Of a stretch of 64,000 nucleotides of DNA, positions 46,245-55,141 are shown in pieces (within the stretch, counting starts at the first letter, position 1; each line of letters starts with the position of its first letter). A program made the position numbers and the translations under genes. Source of the stretch: Microvirga mediterraneensis (lineage in GTDB: Bacteria > Pseudomonadota > Alphaproteobacteria > Rhizobiales > Beijerinckiaceae); assembly GCF_013520865.1 (NCBI RefSeq), contig NZ_JACDXJ010000001.1, positions 2,905,001-2,969,000 on the forward strand. The letters run 5' to 3'. The notes below the pieces were generated by a model. It saw only the letters and a list, made by a program, of their open reading frames with translations. It was not told where the DNA came from and searched no databases.

Positions 46245-47734
46245 TCGCCAATCCGTTCGGGAAGTTTGTCTTCATCCGCAAGGTCGGTGAAGCGGGTGAT
46301 GTCGGCCTGGAAGGCGAGCTGCACGGTGCCCGTGGGACCGTGACGCTGCTTGCCGATGATGACCTCGGCCTTGCCATGGACCTGATCCATCTCCGATTGC
46401 CACTTGAAGTACTCCTCGGTGCCGGGTTTCGGCTCCTTGTTCTTCAGATAGTACTCCTCGCGGTAAACGAACATGACCACGTCGGCGTCCTGCTCGATCG
46501 AGCCCGATTCACGAAGGTCGGAGAGCTGCGGCCGCTTGTCGTCGCGGGATTCCACCTGACGGGAGAGCTGGGAGAGGGCAATGAGCGGGACGGAGAGCTC
46601 CTTGGCGAGCGCCTTGAGGCCGGTGGTGATCTCGGTCAGCTCCTGAACGCGGTTCTCCCCCTTCTTGGCCGAACCGGAAAGAAGCTGCAGGTAGTCGACG
46701 ATGAGGATGTCGAGGCCGCGCTGGCGCTTGAGGCGGCGCGCACGGGCCGTGAGCTGCGCGATGGAGATGCCGCCGGTCTGGTCGATGTAGAAGGGAATCG
46801 ACTGCATCTCGCGGGCGGCTTCCGTGATCTTGTAGAAGTCGTCCTCGCGCATGTCGCCGCGGCGGATCTTGTAGGACGGCACGCCCGATTGCTCGGCGAT
46901 GATACGGGTCGCGAGCTGCTCGGCCGACATTTCGAGGGAGAAGAAGCCCACGATGCCGCCGTTGACGGTCTTAAGGTTCCCGTCCTGCTGCTTTTCGGCC
47001 CGATAGGCCTTCGCGATGTTGAACGCGATGTTCGTCACCAGCGAGGTCTTACCCATCGCCGGACGGCCCGCGAGAATGACAAGGTCGGACGGCTGCAGAC
47101 CGCCCAGCGACTTGTCGAGGTCGATGAGCCCGGTCGAAATGCCCGAAAGGGCGCCCTCGCGCTTGTAGGCGGCGGCGGCCATGTCGATGGCTGCGGTAAG
47201 GGCATCGGAAAAGCGCTGGAAGCCCCCGTCGGCGCGGCCCGTTTCCGCGATCGCGTAGAGACGCCGCTCCGCCTCCTCGATCTGCTCGCGCGGCGAGTTC
47301 TCGACCGGGGCGTCGAAGGCGTTGTTGACGATATCCTCGCCGATATTGATGAGGTTGCGGCGGATCGCGAGGTCGTAGATCGTGCGACCGTAATCCTCGG
47401 CGTTGATGACGGTGGTCGCCTCGGCCGCCAGACGCGCGAGGTATTGGGAAACCGTAATGCCGCCGAGATCCTGGTCGCCCAGGAAGGTCTTCATGGTGAT
47501 CGGGGTCGCGATCTTGCCCGCTTTGATCAGGCTCGTGGCGACCTCGTAGATGCGCCGGTGCAGGTCCTCGATGAAGTGGCTGGCCTCGAGGAAATCCGAG
47601 ACGCGGTAATAGGCGTCGTTGTTGACCAGAATCGCGCCCAGCAGAGCCTGTTCGGCTTCGATGTTGCTGGGGGGCGTCCGAAACTGCGGCTCGGCGGTTT
47701 CGAGGCGGGCGATCAGGGCATTGGCGGTGGCCAT
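46241..47734 (-). CDS. dnaB: replicative DNA helicase DnaB
   Basis: The 497-residue hexameric helicase has the N-terminal helical domain (PPSNIEAEQALLGAILVNNDAY) and a RecA-like domain with Walker A AGRPAMGKTSLV and Walker B LDILIVDYLQLL. DnaB unwinds DNA at the replication fork. No intein is visible at the usual sites. It is the first gene of the dnaB-alr-radA operon; its upstream gap holds an element A and the terminator of the ribosomal-protein operon. Confidence 0.97.
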   Translation of the reverse strand: MATANALIARLETAEPQFRTPPSNIEAEQALLGAILVNNDAYYRVSDFLEASHFIEDLHRRIYEVATSLIKAGKIATPITMKTFLGDQDLGGITVSQYLARLAAEATTVINAEDYGRTIYDLAIRRNLINIGEDIVNNAFDAPVENSPREQIEEAERRLYAIAETGRADGGFQRFSDALTAAIDMAAAAYKREGALSGISTGLIDLDKSLGGLQPSDLVILAGRPAMGKTSLVTNIAFNIAKAYRAEKQQDGNLKTVNGGIVGFFSLEMSAEQLATRIIAEQSGVPSYKIRRGDMREDDFYKITEAAREMQSIPFYIDQTGGISIAQLTARARRLKRQRGLDILIVDYLQLLSGSAKKGENRVQELTEITTGLKALAKELSVPLIALSQLSRQVESRDDKRPQLSDLRESGSIEQDADVVMFVYREEYYLKNKEPKPGTEEYFKWQSEMDQVHGKAEVIIGKQRHGPTGTVQLAFQADITRFTDLADEDKLPERIGD

Positions 47735-47922
47735 CTGGCGCTCCGGAAACAGATAAGGGTTTAGAGTCTCTTAGACCGCAATTGGTGTCCTAAAGGTTGC
47801 CGGGCGGACACGAAGCCGGGACTCCTCCCGATCTGTCCTCGCTGTCCTCGATTCTCACACCGTTCCTTGTCTCGCGGGCGTCTCACCTTGACTCTTCCAC
47901 AAGCCTGAAAACGAAAGAAAAA

Positions 47923-47949
47923 CGCTCCCCGTCGAATCGACGGAGAGCG
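47923..47949 (-). terminator. rho-independent terminator after rplI
   Basis: Arms 47923-47934 and 47938-47949 pair with one mismatch around loop AAT, and the minus strand continues CGTTTTTCTTT. It would end the rpsF-rpsR-DUF2232-rplI transcript after the family A element. The rest of the 47735-48141 gap holds no gene I can support. Confidence 0.75.
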
Positions 47950-48006
47950 CGATTTTAGAACAAATCAGGAACTAGAGCAATCTGTCCAGCTTGAAGCCTC
48001 TGTTCC

Positions 48007-48094
48007 GTCATCGCTGGCCATGTGCCGGTGATCCCGAACCGAAAAGCGCAGTGCTCTTCCAATCGGGATGGCCGGCACAGGGCCGGTCATGACG
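48007..48094. repeat. extragenic two-hairpin element, family A (full copy)
   Basis: An 88-base element: a first hairpin around GCCATGTGCC, a linker with CCGAAAAGCGCAGTGCTCTT, and a second hairpin ATGGCCGGCACAGGGCCGGT ending CATGACG. It aligns closely by eye with the copy at 62.2 kb. Confidence 0.8.
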
Positions 48095-48141
48095 TCGAGG
48101 AGGTGTTCCCAGCCGATTTCAGCCGGGAACGACGGCTGGTC

Positions 48142-48708
48142 TCAGAGCTCCTCGTCGCCGCCGGCTTCCGCCAGGGCGGCGCCGACTTCGAGGCCGAGGT
48201 CGTCGAGGTTGGTCTCCTCGCGGGTCGTGACCGACTCGCCGCGGGCCTGACGCTCGGCTTCCTCGGGGCTGCGGGCGACGTTGATCGTCACCTGGACCTC
48301 GACCTCCGGATGGAGGGCGACCGGCACGTTGTGCAGGCCGATGGTCTTGATCGGCTGGTTGATCGCGATCTGGTTGCGGTCAACGGTGAAGCCGTTCTGG
48401 GTCATGATCTCGGCGAGGTCGCGGGTCGAGACCGAACCGTAGAGCACGCCGGTCTCGCCGGACTGGCGCAGGATGATGAAGCTCTGGCCGTTCAGCTTCT
48501 CGCCGACGGCTTCCGCTTCCTTGCGGCGCTCGAGGTTGCGGGCCTCGAGCTGGGCGCGCTGCGTCTCGAAATGCTTCTTGTTGGCGTCCGTGGCGCGCAG
48601 GGCCTTGCCGCGCGGCAGGAGGAAGTTGCGGGCGTAGCCGGAACGGACCTTCACGGTCTCGCCCATCTGGCCGAGCTTTGCGACGCGCTCGAGAAGGATC
48701 ACTTCCAT
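48142..48708 (-). CDS. rplI: 50S ribosomal protein L9
   Basis: The 188-residue protein starts [20 protein letters not shown], the L9 N-terminal domain, with [13 protein letters not shown] as its signature, then the long helix and C-terminal domain with [13 protein letters not shown]. An acidic C-terminal extension beyond residue 150 is common in alphaproteobacteria. It is the last gene of rpsF-rpsR-DUF2232-rplI. A strong GGAGAC site precedes the ATG. Confidence 0.97.
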   Translation of the reverse strand: MEVILLERVAKLGQMGETVKVRSGYARNFLLPRGKALRATDANKKHFETQRAQLEARNLERRKEAEAVGEKLNGQSFIILRQSGETGVLYGSVSTRDLAEIMTQNGFTVDRNQIAINQPIKTIGLHNVPVALHPEVEVQVTINVARSPEEAERQARGESVTTREETNLDDLGLEVGAALAEAGGDEEL

Positions 48709-48731
48709 GGTTGTCTCCTTTAGGTTCGTGA

Positions 48732-49694
48732 TCAGGTGGAAAGGGTTGGAGGCGGGTTCGGCCCCGAGCCGAAACGGCGGCGCAGGCCGAAGACGGTGTC
48801 GGCAATGCCGAACAGGGCCAGGGCGACCATCAGGATGCCCTGGGTGACGAAGATCAGCACGTACAGCGCCGACAGGATGAACGAGCGGCCCGACTTGCCC
48901 CGCGTGCGGTCGTGGATCGCCGCGAGGCCCTGAAGGGCAAAGGCCATCAGGAAGGCTCCCGACAGGGCCATTCCGAGGGCGCCGATAAAGCCGCCGAAGC
49001 TGGCGACGACGAGGGCGCCGACCAGGATCAGGCCGGCCGAGCGCGGCATCACGAGTTCCGGCACCGGGGCCCAGGGGCGCGGCAGGCGTTTGGACGCCTG
49101 GACGATCCGGGCGGCCGCCCAGAGGTAGAGCGCCAGGACGGTCGTGAAGCCCTGGGCCGACAGGAAGGGCGTCAGGCGCGCGAAGATGCTGATCAGTTCC
49201 TCACGGGTCTCCGCGTCGAGCGCGCCGGGTCCAGACGTGGTGAACTGCGCGCCGACGAAGGCCTCGGCGACCGCGCGGGCATTCTGATCGAAGGCTTCGT
49301 AATCGCCGCCCGTCGAAATCACCCCGGCGGCGATGATGGTGAGCGCCGCCGTCGCGGCGATCCAGGCGAGAAGCCGGCCGACGGGATACCATTCCATGGC
49401 GCCGTCAGGGCCGGGGCGCCCGAGCAGGGCGAGGTAGGACAGCCACCAGGCGGGCAGGGCCGTGATGATCGCGAAGCCCAATCCGCTGAGGGGCGACAGG
49501 ATCAGGGCGATCGCGATGCCGCCGACGAGGGCTGCGATGAGCCCGGAGCGGTGGTCCCAGCCGAGGGATACGATCAGGACGGGAATGGGGGCAAGCAGAT
49601 ACAGCACGGCCGCGAGCGGGGTCGCCTTGACGATCACCGCGGTCAGAAGGGCCGAAACGAGGCCCGCGCCTATGCCTGTCGCAACAAAATTCAT
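48732..49694 (-). CDS. DUF2232 domain-containing membrane protein
   Basis: A 320-residue protein with about eight predicted helices, beginning [20 protein letters not shown]. Its place between rpsR and rplI and the motifs [35 protein letters not shown] and WMVGRLLAW-type segment match DUF2232 proteins, a YybS-like family of unknown function. The ATG at 49692-49694 is the best start; the longer open frame runs into the repeat element upstream. Confidence 0.85.
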   Translation of the reverse strand: MNFVATGIGAGLVSALLTAVIVKATPLAAVLYLLAPIPVLIVSLGWDHRSGLIAALVGGIAIALILSPLSGLGFAIITALPAWWLSYLALLGRPGPDGAMEWYPVGRLLAWIAATAALTIIAAGVISTGGDYEAFDQNARAVAEAFVGAQFTTSGPGALDAETREELISIFARLTPFLSAQGFTTVLALYLWAAARIVQASKRLPRPWAPVPELVMPRSAGLILVGALVVASFGGFIGALGMALSGAFLMAFALQGLAAIHDRTRGKSGRSFILSALYVLIFVTQGILMVALALFGIADTVFGLRRRFGSGPNPPPTLST

Positions 49695-49790
49695 CGTCTC
49701 GCTGTCCCGCTGCTCGTCGGCAGGGTTAGGGGGCTGGCCCCAACTGACCCGGCGGGATCTCACCGCTGGGCGAAGGATGGAAACTCTCCA

Positions 49791-49900
49791 CCTCATCCTG
49801 AGGAGCAGCGAGGCTGCGTCTCGAAGGAGGCTCCCGAGAGCGCTGGAACCGCCATCCTCGTCCTTCGAGATGCCGCCGATGACGGCTCCTCAGGATGAGG
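49791..49900. repeat. extragenic long palindrome, family C
   Basis: Fifteen-base perfect arms CCTCATCCTGAGGAG (49791-49805) and CTCCTCAGGATGAGG (49886-49900) enclose an inner pair GTCTCGAAGG/CCTTCGAGA. It occupies the gap between rpsR and the DUF2232 gene inside a ribosomal-protein operon, so it must be transcribed through. Confidence 0.85.
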
Positions 49901-49947
49901 ATGGCTATCCGGGAGACTGCCCGACCTGAGATCGGGCAGATCAGATT

Positions 49948-50208
49948 TTAGCGGATCACGTAGGGCAGGAGGCCCAGGAAGCGGGCGCGCTTGATCGCCT
50001 GGGCGAGCTCACGCTGCTTCTTGGCCGACACGGCCGTGATGCGCGAAGGAACGATCTTGCCGCGCTCGGAGATGTAGCGGGACAGGAGCTTCGTGTCCTT
50101 GTAGTCGATCTTCGGAGCGTTCGGGCCCGAGAACGGGCAGGTCTTACGACGACGGAAGAACGGACGACGGCCGCCGCCGGCAGCCCCACCAGTAGCACCA
50201 AATGCCAT
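49948..50208 (-). CDS. rpsR: 30S ribosomal protein S18
   Basis: The 86-residue protein has the S18 core [64 protein letters not shown]. The N-terminus is Gly/Ala-rich as in other alphaproteobacteria. It follows rpsF by two bases and binds S6 on the 30S platform. A GGAGG-type site overlaps the end of rpsF. Confidence 0.98.
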   Translation of the reverse strand: MAFGATGGAAGGGRRPFFRRRKTCPFSGPNAPKIDYKDTKLLSRYISERGKIVPSRITAVSAKKQRELAQAIKRARFLGLLPYVIR

Positions 50209-50210
50209 GA

Positions 50211-50612
50211 TTAAGCCTCCTCGCCTTCGTTACCGCCCTCAGGGCCGCCATCGCGCTCGCGGCGCTCGCGGTCCTTGCGCTCATCGCGGTCGCGCTTCTG
50301 CATCATCACGGACGGCTCGGTCTCGAGCTCCTCGACCTTGATGGTCATGAAGCGAAGGATGTCTTCGTTGATGCGCATCTGACGCTCCATCTCGGCCACG
50401 GCCGGGGCCGGAGCGTTGAGATTGAACATCGTGAAATGCGCCTTGCGGTTCTTCTTGATCCGATAGGCGAGGGACTTCACGCCCCACATCTCGGTCTTGT
50501 CGACGCTGCCGCCGTTCTGCTCGATGACGCCCTTGTACTGGTCGACCATTGCTTCGACCTGCTGCGGGGTGACATCCTGGCGAGCCAAAAAGATATGCTC
50601 GTAGAGAGGCAT
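50211..50612 (-). CDS. rpsF: 30S ribosomal protein S6
   Basis: The 133-residue protein begins [20 protein letters not shown] and contains the S6 segment [25 protein letters not shown]; a charged Arg/Glu/Gly-rich tail follows residue 105. It is the first gene of the rpsF-rpsR-DUF2232-rplI operon. In many bacteria the S6-S18 complex binds the rpsF leader; I could not identify that structure in the leader here. Confidence 0.98.
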   Translation of the reverse strand: MPLYEHIFLARQDVTPQQVEAMVDQYKGVIEQNGGSVDKTEMWGVKSLAYRIKKNRKAHFTMFNLNAPAPAVAEMERQMRINEDILRFMTIKVEELETEPSVMMQKRDRDERKDRERRERDGGPEGGNEGEEA

Positions 50613-50878
50613 AGTGGGCCTTTCTCAGGTTTGAGGTTCAAGCCGTGCACTGTTTTGACGAGTGTTCCGGCCGTTTCGCGCGTCCGATCGGCGCCAAGCC
50701 CTTCGAGCCTGCAAGGCCCGAGCGGTTGTCGAAGGCGGAGACACGGGACGACGGAGCGTTAAACCCCTATGCGGCAAGCCGCACCGTCCGTTCAGCCCCC
50801 GGCCGGAGCGAACGCGAAGCGGGGGCTATAGTCGATCTGGGGCGGGAAGGCAAGGGACGGCCGTTGCCGTTGAGTTGC
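50613..50878. other. rpsF leader and intergenic stretch
   Basis: This 266-base gap should contain the rpsF promoter and leader on the minus strand. I see an inverted repeat with arms AGCCCCC (50794-50800) and GGGGGCT (50821-50827), which lies beyond the stop of the small minus-strand gene to the right and may end its transcript. No gene is evident. Confidence 0.4.
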
Positions 50879-51100
50879 CTACCGTCTGCGAGGAGCGCAT
50901 TTCCCATTTGCCATTCTGTAGCCTGCGCCTCCACGGCACCCGCACCCGCGGCAAGCCTCTTGAATGAGCCCGTTCATTCGCGACGTTTGTTTTTCTCCGG
51001 ATCCGGGCCCAGTCCCAAAGAAGGAAGGCTGTAGGTGCTTTGCTTGGACAGGGCCTGAGCAGAGAAGAGCGAAACCTGCAATGATGAGCAACGACCGCAT
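50879..51100 (-). CDS. small secreted cysteine-rich protein, 73 residues
   Basis: The start ATG 51098-51100 has a GGTGAAG site upstream. The first 20 residues (MRSLLIIAGFALLCSGPVQA) are a signal peptide. The mature part ends in a cysteine-rich motif, CRGCGCRGGAGYRMANGKCA, a pattern I have seen in short alphaproteobacterial exported proteins without assigned function. The four clustered Cys suggest disulfides or metal binding. A good sigma70 promoter lies 42 bases upstream. Confidence 0.68.
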   Translation of the reverse strand: MRSLLIIAGFALLCSGPVQAKHLQPSFFGTGPGSGEKQTSRMNGLIQEACRGCGCRGGAGYRMANGKCAPRRR

Positions 51101-51141
51101 GTCTTCACCATATTGAACGGCGTGAATAAACTACAGGTAGT

Positions 51142-51171
51142 ATTATGATATAATACAACTAAAAGAGTCAA
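51142..51171 (-). promoter_or_regulatory. sigma70 promoter with overlapping 17-bp palindrome
   Basis: On the minus strand TTGACT (51166-51171), 18 bases, CATAAT (51142-51147), both near consensus, serves the small secreted protein gene. The palindrome GTATTAT-GAT-ATAATAC (51140-51156) covers the -10 and also creates a TATAAT on the plus strand (51149-51154) facing pdxJ. Confidence 0.65.
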
Positions 51172-51217
51172 TGCGTGTCGCTTTGGATTTCGCGGATTGT
51201 TGCGCTAGAACGCCTAC

Positions 51218-51976
51218 ATGACTGCTCCTCCTCTACGCCTCGGCGTCAATATCGATCACGTCGCGACCGTGCGGAATGCGCGGGGCGGCGTCCATCCCGA
51301 TCCGGTCCGGGCCGCGAATCTGGCGGTGCTGGCCGGGGCGGACGGGATTACCGCGCATCTCAGGGAAGACCGGCGCCATATCCGGGACGCGGATATGTGG
51401 CGGCTCAAGCAGGAATTGTTCGTGCCGCTCAATTTCGAGATGGCGGCCACCTCCGAGATGGTGGCGCTCGCCACCCGCATCCATCCCCATGCGGCCTGCC
51501 TCGTACCCGAGAAGCGCGAGGAGCGCACGACGGAAGGGGGGCTCGACATCATCGGTGCCCATGCCCATCTGCGTCCGGTGATCCAGGAACTGAAGGGCGA
51601 GGGCATCCGCGTGTCGCTGTTCGTCGAGCCGGACATCGCCGTCATGGACGCCGCCTGCGACCTGCGGGCGCCCGTGGTCGAGCTCCATACGGGAACCTAT
51701 TGTGAGGCGGTCGCCGATGGGGACCAGGCCAGAATCACCCATGAGCTGGAGCGCCTGAGGCGCGCGGCCGAGCATGGGGCCGGGCTCGGCCTCGAAATTC
51801 ACGCAGGCCACGGTCTCGCCCTCGACTCGGTGCGTCCCGTCGCGGCGATCCCGCAGATCGTGGAACTCAATATCGGCCATTCCCTGATCGGAGAGGCGAT
51901 CTTCGTCGGCCTCGACGAAGCGGTCCGGGCCATGCGCGCCGCCATGGACCAGGGCCGGGCGCAGGTGACGGCGTGA
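51218..51976 (+). CDS. pdxJ: pyridoxine 5'-phosphate synthase
   Basis: A 252-residue TIM-barrel enzyme that condenses 1-deoxyxylulose 5-phosphate with 3-amino-2-oxopropyl phosphate to pyridoxine 5'-phosphate. The N-terminal [28 protein letters not shown] and C-terminal [17 protein letters not shown] are diagnostic. It overlaps acpS by four bases (GTGA), the classic pdxJ-acpS pair. Confidence 0.97.
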   Translation: MTAPPLRLGVNIDHVATVRNARGGVHPDPVRAANLAVLAGADGITAHLREDRRHIRDADMWRLKQELFVPLNFEMAATSEMVALATRIHPHAACLVPEKREERTTEGGLDIIGAHAHLRPVIQELKGEGIRVSLFVEPDIAVMDAACDLRAPVVELHTGTYCEAVADGDQARITHELERLRRAAEHGAGLGLEIHAGHGLALDSVRPVAAIPQIVELNIGHSLIGEAIFVGLDEAVRAMRAAMDQGRAQVTA

Positions 51977-52371
51977 TCATCGGCATCGGCTCCGACCTCT
52001 GCGACATCCGGCGCATCGAAAAATCGATCGAACGCTTTGGCGAACGATTCACGCACCGCATCTATACGGAAGGCGAGCGGGCGCGGAGCGACAGGCGGGC
52101 CGCACGCGCGCCGTCCTATGCCCGGCGCTTCGCCGCCAAGGAGGCCTGCGCCAAGGCCCTGGGAACGGGATTGAGTCATGGGGTCTTCTGGCGCGACATG
52201 GAGGTGGTCAATCTTCCGACCGGCCGCCCGACCATGCGGCTGACCGGGGGAGCGCTGGAGCGCCTCCAGGCCATCACGCCGGCGGGGCATAGGGCGGTGG
52301 TCCACGTGTCGCTGACCGACGATCCGCCGCTGGCTCAAGCCTTCGTGATCATCGAGGCGCTGCCCATATGA
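51973..52371 (+). CDS. acpS: holo-[acyl-carrier-protein] synthase
   Basis: The 132-residue enzyme moves 4'-phosphopantetheine from CoA to apo-ACP. It shows [24 protein letters not shown] (metal-binding Asp) and [14 protein letters not shown] (catalytic Glu-Lys). The GTG start overlaps the pdxJ stop. A repeat element separates it from lepB. Confidence 0.96.
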   Translation: MIIGIGSDLCDIRRIEKSIERFGERFTHRIYTEGERARSDRRAARAPSYARRFAAKEACAKALGTGLSHGVFWRDMEVVNLPTGRPTMRLTGGALERLQAITPAGHRAVVHVSLTDDPPLAQAFVIIEALPI

Positions 52372-52471
52372 GGCGTGGCCGCGTTGCGGCAGGACGCGCC
52401 TTAGGTTAGAGCATGCCGCAACAGGACGGATTCCGGCTTCCCGAAGAGCGGGCCGGAGCCAACATATCCAT

Positions 52472-52514
52472 CGAGAGTGGTTTGCCCTTGGGGCTTAAGT
52501 GCAAACCACTCTCG
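52472..52514. repeat. extragenic palindrome upstream of lepB, family D-like
   Basis: Fourteen-base perfect arms CGAGAGTGGTTTGC (52472-52485) and GCAAACCACTCTCG (52501-52514) with a 15-base loop. Surrounding GAGCAT- and TCCGG-rich sequence (52405-52560) resembles the element at 38.4 kb. The hairpin ends 60 bases before the lepB start. Confidence 0.75.
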
Positions 52515-52574
52515 ACCTGCCACCGGATGAAGACGGCCCCCGCCGTCGCGGTCCAAGAGCATAGGTCGACGGAC

Positions 52575-53351
52575 GTGAGCGATAAAAGCAGCAAATACGC
52601 AGGTAGCAGCGCGAAGAGCGAAGAAGGCGGCCTTTGGGAGACCATCAAGGTCATCGTCCAGGCGCTTCTGATCGCCGTGGTCGTGCGCACCGTGCTCTTC
52701 CAGCCCTTCAACATCCCGTCGGGGTCCTTGATCCCGACCCTGCTGATCGGCGATTACCTGTTCGTCTCCAAGTATTCCTACGGCTATTCCAAGCACTCGA
52801 TCCCCTTCAGCCCGGCGCTCTTCTCCGGCCGCATCCTCGGGTCCGAGCCGAAGCGGGGCGAGATCGCGGTGTTCAAGCTGCCGAAGGACAACTCGACCGA
52901 CTACATCAAGCGCGTCATCGGCCTGCCGGGAGACAAGATCCAGGTGATCGGCGGCGTGCTGCACATCAACGGCCAGCCGGTCCAGCGCGAGCGCGTCGAG
53001 GACTATAAGACCACGGATCTCTACGGCCGCACGATCTCCGTGCCGCAATACAAGGAGACGCTGCCGGGCGGCGTGTCCCACTTCGTCATCGAGCGCGACG
53101 GCGACCGCGGCTACTGGGACAACACCAACGTCTACACGGTGCAGCCGGGCCACTTCTTCATGATGGGCGACAACCGCGACAACTCCACGGACTCGCGGGA
53201 CGAGGCGAGCGTCGGGCAGGTGCCGTTCGAGAACCTGGTCGGCCGCGCCGAGATCATCTTCTTCTCCATCGACGAGAGCGCCTCCCTGTGGCGCCCTTGG
53301 GAATGGCCGCAGAAGATCCGCTGGAATCGTCTCTTCGAACGGATCCAGTAG
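52575..53351 (+). CDS. lepB: signal peptidase I
   Basis: A 258-residue inner-membrane protease that removes signal peptides. One membrane anchor (about residues 24-42) precedes the catalytic Ser51 in IPSGSLIPTL; the Lys is in DYIKRVIGLPGD, and box E MGDNRDNSTDSRD is intact. GTG 52575 is chosen although its ribosome site is weak, because the frame upstream is within the repeat element; ATG 52527 is the main alternative. It is followed by rnc after three bases and era, the common lepB-rnc-era order. Confidence 0.94.
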   Translation: MSDKSSKYAGSSAKSEEGGLWETIKVIVQALLIAVVVRTVLFQPFNIPSGSLIPTLLIGDYLFVSKYSYGYSKHSIPFSPALFSGRILGSEPKRGEIAVFKLPKDNSTDYIKRVIGLPGDKIQVIGGVLHINGQPVQRERVEDYKTTDLYGRTISVPQYKETLPGGVSHFVIERDGDRGYWDNTNVYTVQPGHFFMMGDNRDNSTDSRDEASVGQVPFENLVGRAEIIFFSIDESASLWRPWEWPQKIRWNRLFERIQ

Positions 53352-53354
53352 CCC

Positions 53355-54065
53355 GTGGCACGCCGCAGGCCGAATCTCGACGAGCTTCTGAACAAGCTCG
53401 ATTACCGCTTCGAAAGGCCCGAGCTCCTGGACGAAGCCCTGACTCATGTCAGTGCCCCCCAGGCGGCCGGGCAGAGCTATCAGAGGCTGGAGTTCCTGGG
53501 CGACCGGGTGCTCGGTCTCGCCATCGCGGCGCTGCTCTACAGGAAGTTTCCCGACGCACCCGAGGGCGAGCTCTCGCGGCGCCTCGCGGAGCTCGTGCGG
53601 CGCGAGAGCTGCGCGGAGATCGCCATCTCGTGGGATGTCGGGCCCTATCTCAAGCTCGGCGCCGGCGAGGCCCATTCGGGCGAGCGGCGCAACCAGACCA
53701 TCCTGGCCGATGTGTGCGAGGCGATCATCGGGGCCGTCTTCCTGGATAGCGGCTACGAGGCGGCCCGCGCTCTCGTCGAGCGCTCGTTCCAACCCCTGCT
53801 GGAGGCGCCCCGCCGCCCCTTGCGGGATCCGAAGAGCGCCCTGCAGGAATGGGCGCAGGGACAGGGGCTGCCTCCCCCGACCTATTCCGTTGCGGAGCAG
53901 ACCGGGCCCGACCACGCGCCGAAATTCCGGGTCATGGTCAAAGTGAAGGGTGCCGAGGGCGAGTTCGGCTCCGGCACTTCGAAGCGCATCGCGGAACAGG
54001 CGGCTGCGCGAAGCCTTCTCATGAGAGAGGGCGTATGGACGGAGGAAGAGCATGGAACAGCCTGA
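53355..54065 (+). CDS. rnc: ribonuclease III
   Basis: The 236-residue enzyme cuts double-stranded RNA in rRNA processing and regulation. The RNase III signature is QRLEFLGDRVLGLAIA (usually GDAVL), and a second acidic cluster VCEAIIGAVFLD completes the active site. The C-terminal double-stranded-RNA-binding domain runs from PKSALQEWAQGQGL to the end. It begins with GTG three bases after lepB and overlaps era by 14 bases. Confidence 0.95.
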   Translation: MARRRPNLDELLNKLDYRFERPELLDEALTHVSAPQAAGQSYQRLEFLGDRVLGLAIAALLYRKFPDAPEGELSRRLAELVRRESCAEIAISWDVGPYLKLGAGEAHSGERRNQTILADVCEAIIGAVFLDSGYEAARALVERSFQPLLEAPRRPLRDPKSALQEWAQGQGLPPPTYSVAEQTGPDHAPKFRVMVKVKGAEGEFGSGTSKRIAEQAAARSLLMREGVWTEEEHGTA

Positions 54066-54969
54066 GCAGACCAACACGAAGGCCGGTTTCGTCGCTCTCA
54101 TCGGCGCGCCGAACGCGGGCAAGTCGACCCTCCTGAACTCGCTCGTCGGGTCCAAGGTCTCCATCGTGTCGCGCAAGGTGCAGACGACCCGCGCCCTGGT
54201 CCGCGGCATCGCTATCGAGGGCGAGGCGCAGATCGTCTTCGTGGATACCCCCGGCATCTTCAAGCCCAAGCGCCGCCTCGACCGCGCCATGGTCACGTCG
54301 GCCTGGGGCGGAGCAGGGGACGCCGATGTGATTGCCCTCCTGCTCGACGCCCGCAAGGGTATCGACGAGGAAGCCGAGGCGATCCTGGACAAACTGCCCG
54401 ACCTGAAGCGCCCGAAGGTTCTGATCCTCAACAAGATCGACCTGATCGAGCGCTCCAAGCTCCTGGAAATGGCCTCGAAGCTGAACGAGAAGGTGCCCTT
54501 CGCGCACACGTTCATGATCTCGGCCCTGAAGGGCGACGGCATCCAGACGCTGAAGCGCCAGCTTGCCGAGATGATGCCGGAAGGGCCCTGGCTGTATCCG
54601 GAAGACCAGATATCCGACGCGCCCCTGCGCATGCTGGCCGCCGAGATCACCCGCGAGAAGATCTACGAGCGCCTGCACGAGGAGCTGCCCTACCAGTCCA
54701 CCGTCGAGACCGACCAGTGGCAGGTGCGCCCCGACGGCTCGGTGCGCATCGAGCAGACCGTATTCGTGGAGCGTGACAGCCAGCGCAAGATCGTGCTCGG
54801 CAAGGGCGGCCAGACCATCAAGGCTATCGGCCAGGCGGCCCGCAAGGAGATCGCCGAGATCGCGGAGAGCCCCGTTCACCTCTTCATCTTCGTGAAGGTG
54901 CGCGAGAACTGGAGCGACGATCCGGAGCGCTACCGCGAGATGGGGCTGGAGTTCCCGCGGGGAGGATAA
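54052..54969 (+). CDS. era: GTPase Era
   Basis: The 305-residue protein has a GTPase domain with [29 protein letters not shown] and NKID, and a C-terminal KH domain with IVLGKGGQTIKAIGQAARKEI. Era binds the 3' end of 16S rRNA in 30S assembly. Its 5' end overlaps rnc by 14 bases, so the two are translationally linked. A family A hairpin and a terminator follow. Confidence 0.96.
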   Translation: MEQPEQTNTKAGFVALIGAPNAGKSTLLNSLVGSKVSIVSRKVQTTRALVRGIAIEGEAQIVFVDTPGIFKPKRRLDRAMVTSAWGGAGDADVIALLLDARKGIDEEAEAILDKLPDLKRPKVLILNKIDLIERSKLLEMASKLNEKVPFAHTFMISALKGDGIQTLKRQLAEMMPEGPWLYPEDQISDAPLRMLAAEITREKIYERLHEELPYQSTVETDQWQVRPDGSVRIEQTVFVERDSQRKIVLGKGGQTIKAIGQAARKEIAEIAESPVHLFIFVKVRENWSDDPERYREMGLEFPRGG

Positions 54970-55017
54970 GCACCCGCTGTCGTTTCCGCTCAAGCGCGAC
55001 TGCCGCACCCTCGCGTC

Positions 55018-55040
55018 ATCACCGGCCTTGTGCCGGTGAT
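55018..55040. repeat. extragenic palindrome, half of family A
   Basis: Arms ATCACCGGC (55018-55026) and GCCGGTGAT (55032-55040), loop CTTGT, identical to the first hairpin of the 62.2 kb copy. It lies 49 bases after the era stop. Confidence 0.85.
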
Positions 55041-55103
55041 CTTGCTTCTGTCACGTGCGGGATCGTTCAGCATCGGAATGTTACTCGGACGGGCTTCCCA
55101 TAG

Positions 55104-55133
55104 AAAAACCGGGAGGATCATCTCCTCCCGGTT
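55104..55133. terminator. terminator between era and the OmpA-family gene
   Basis: Eleven-base arms AACCGGGAGGA (55107-55117) and TCCTCCCGGTT (55123-55133) with loop TCATC. Five A residues on the left provide a T-run for the minus-strand OmpA gene, which ends nine bases to the right; it may also stop era transcripts. Confidence 0.85.
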
Positions 55134-55141
55134 CCGCTTTC

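Noticed and set aside
52413..52574. N-terminal extension of lepB.
   Set aside because: It translates the repeat element and precedes the membrane anchor without homology.
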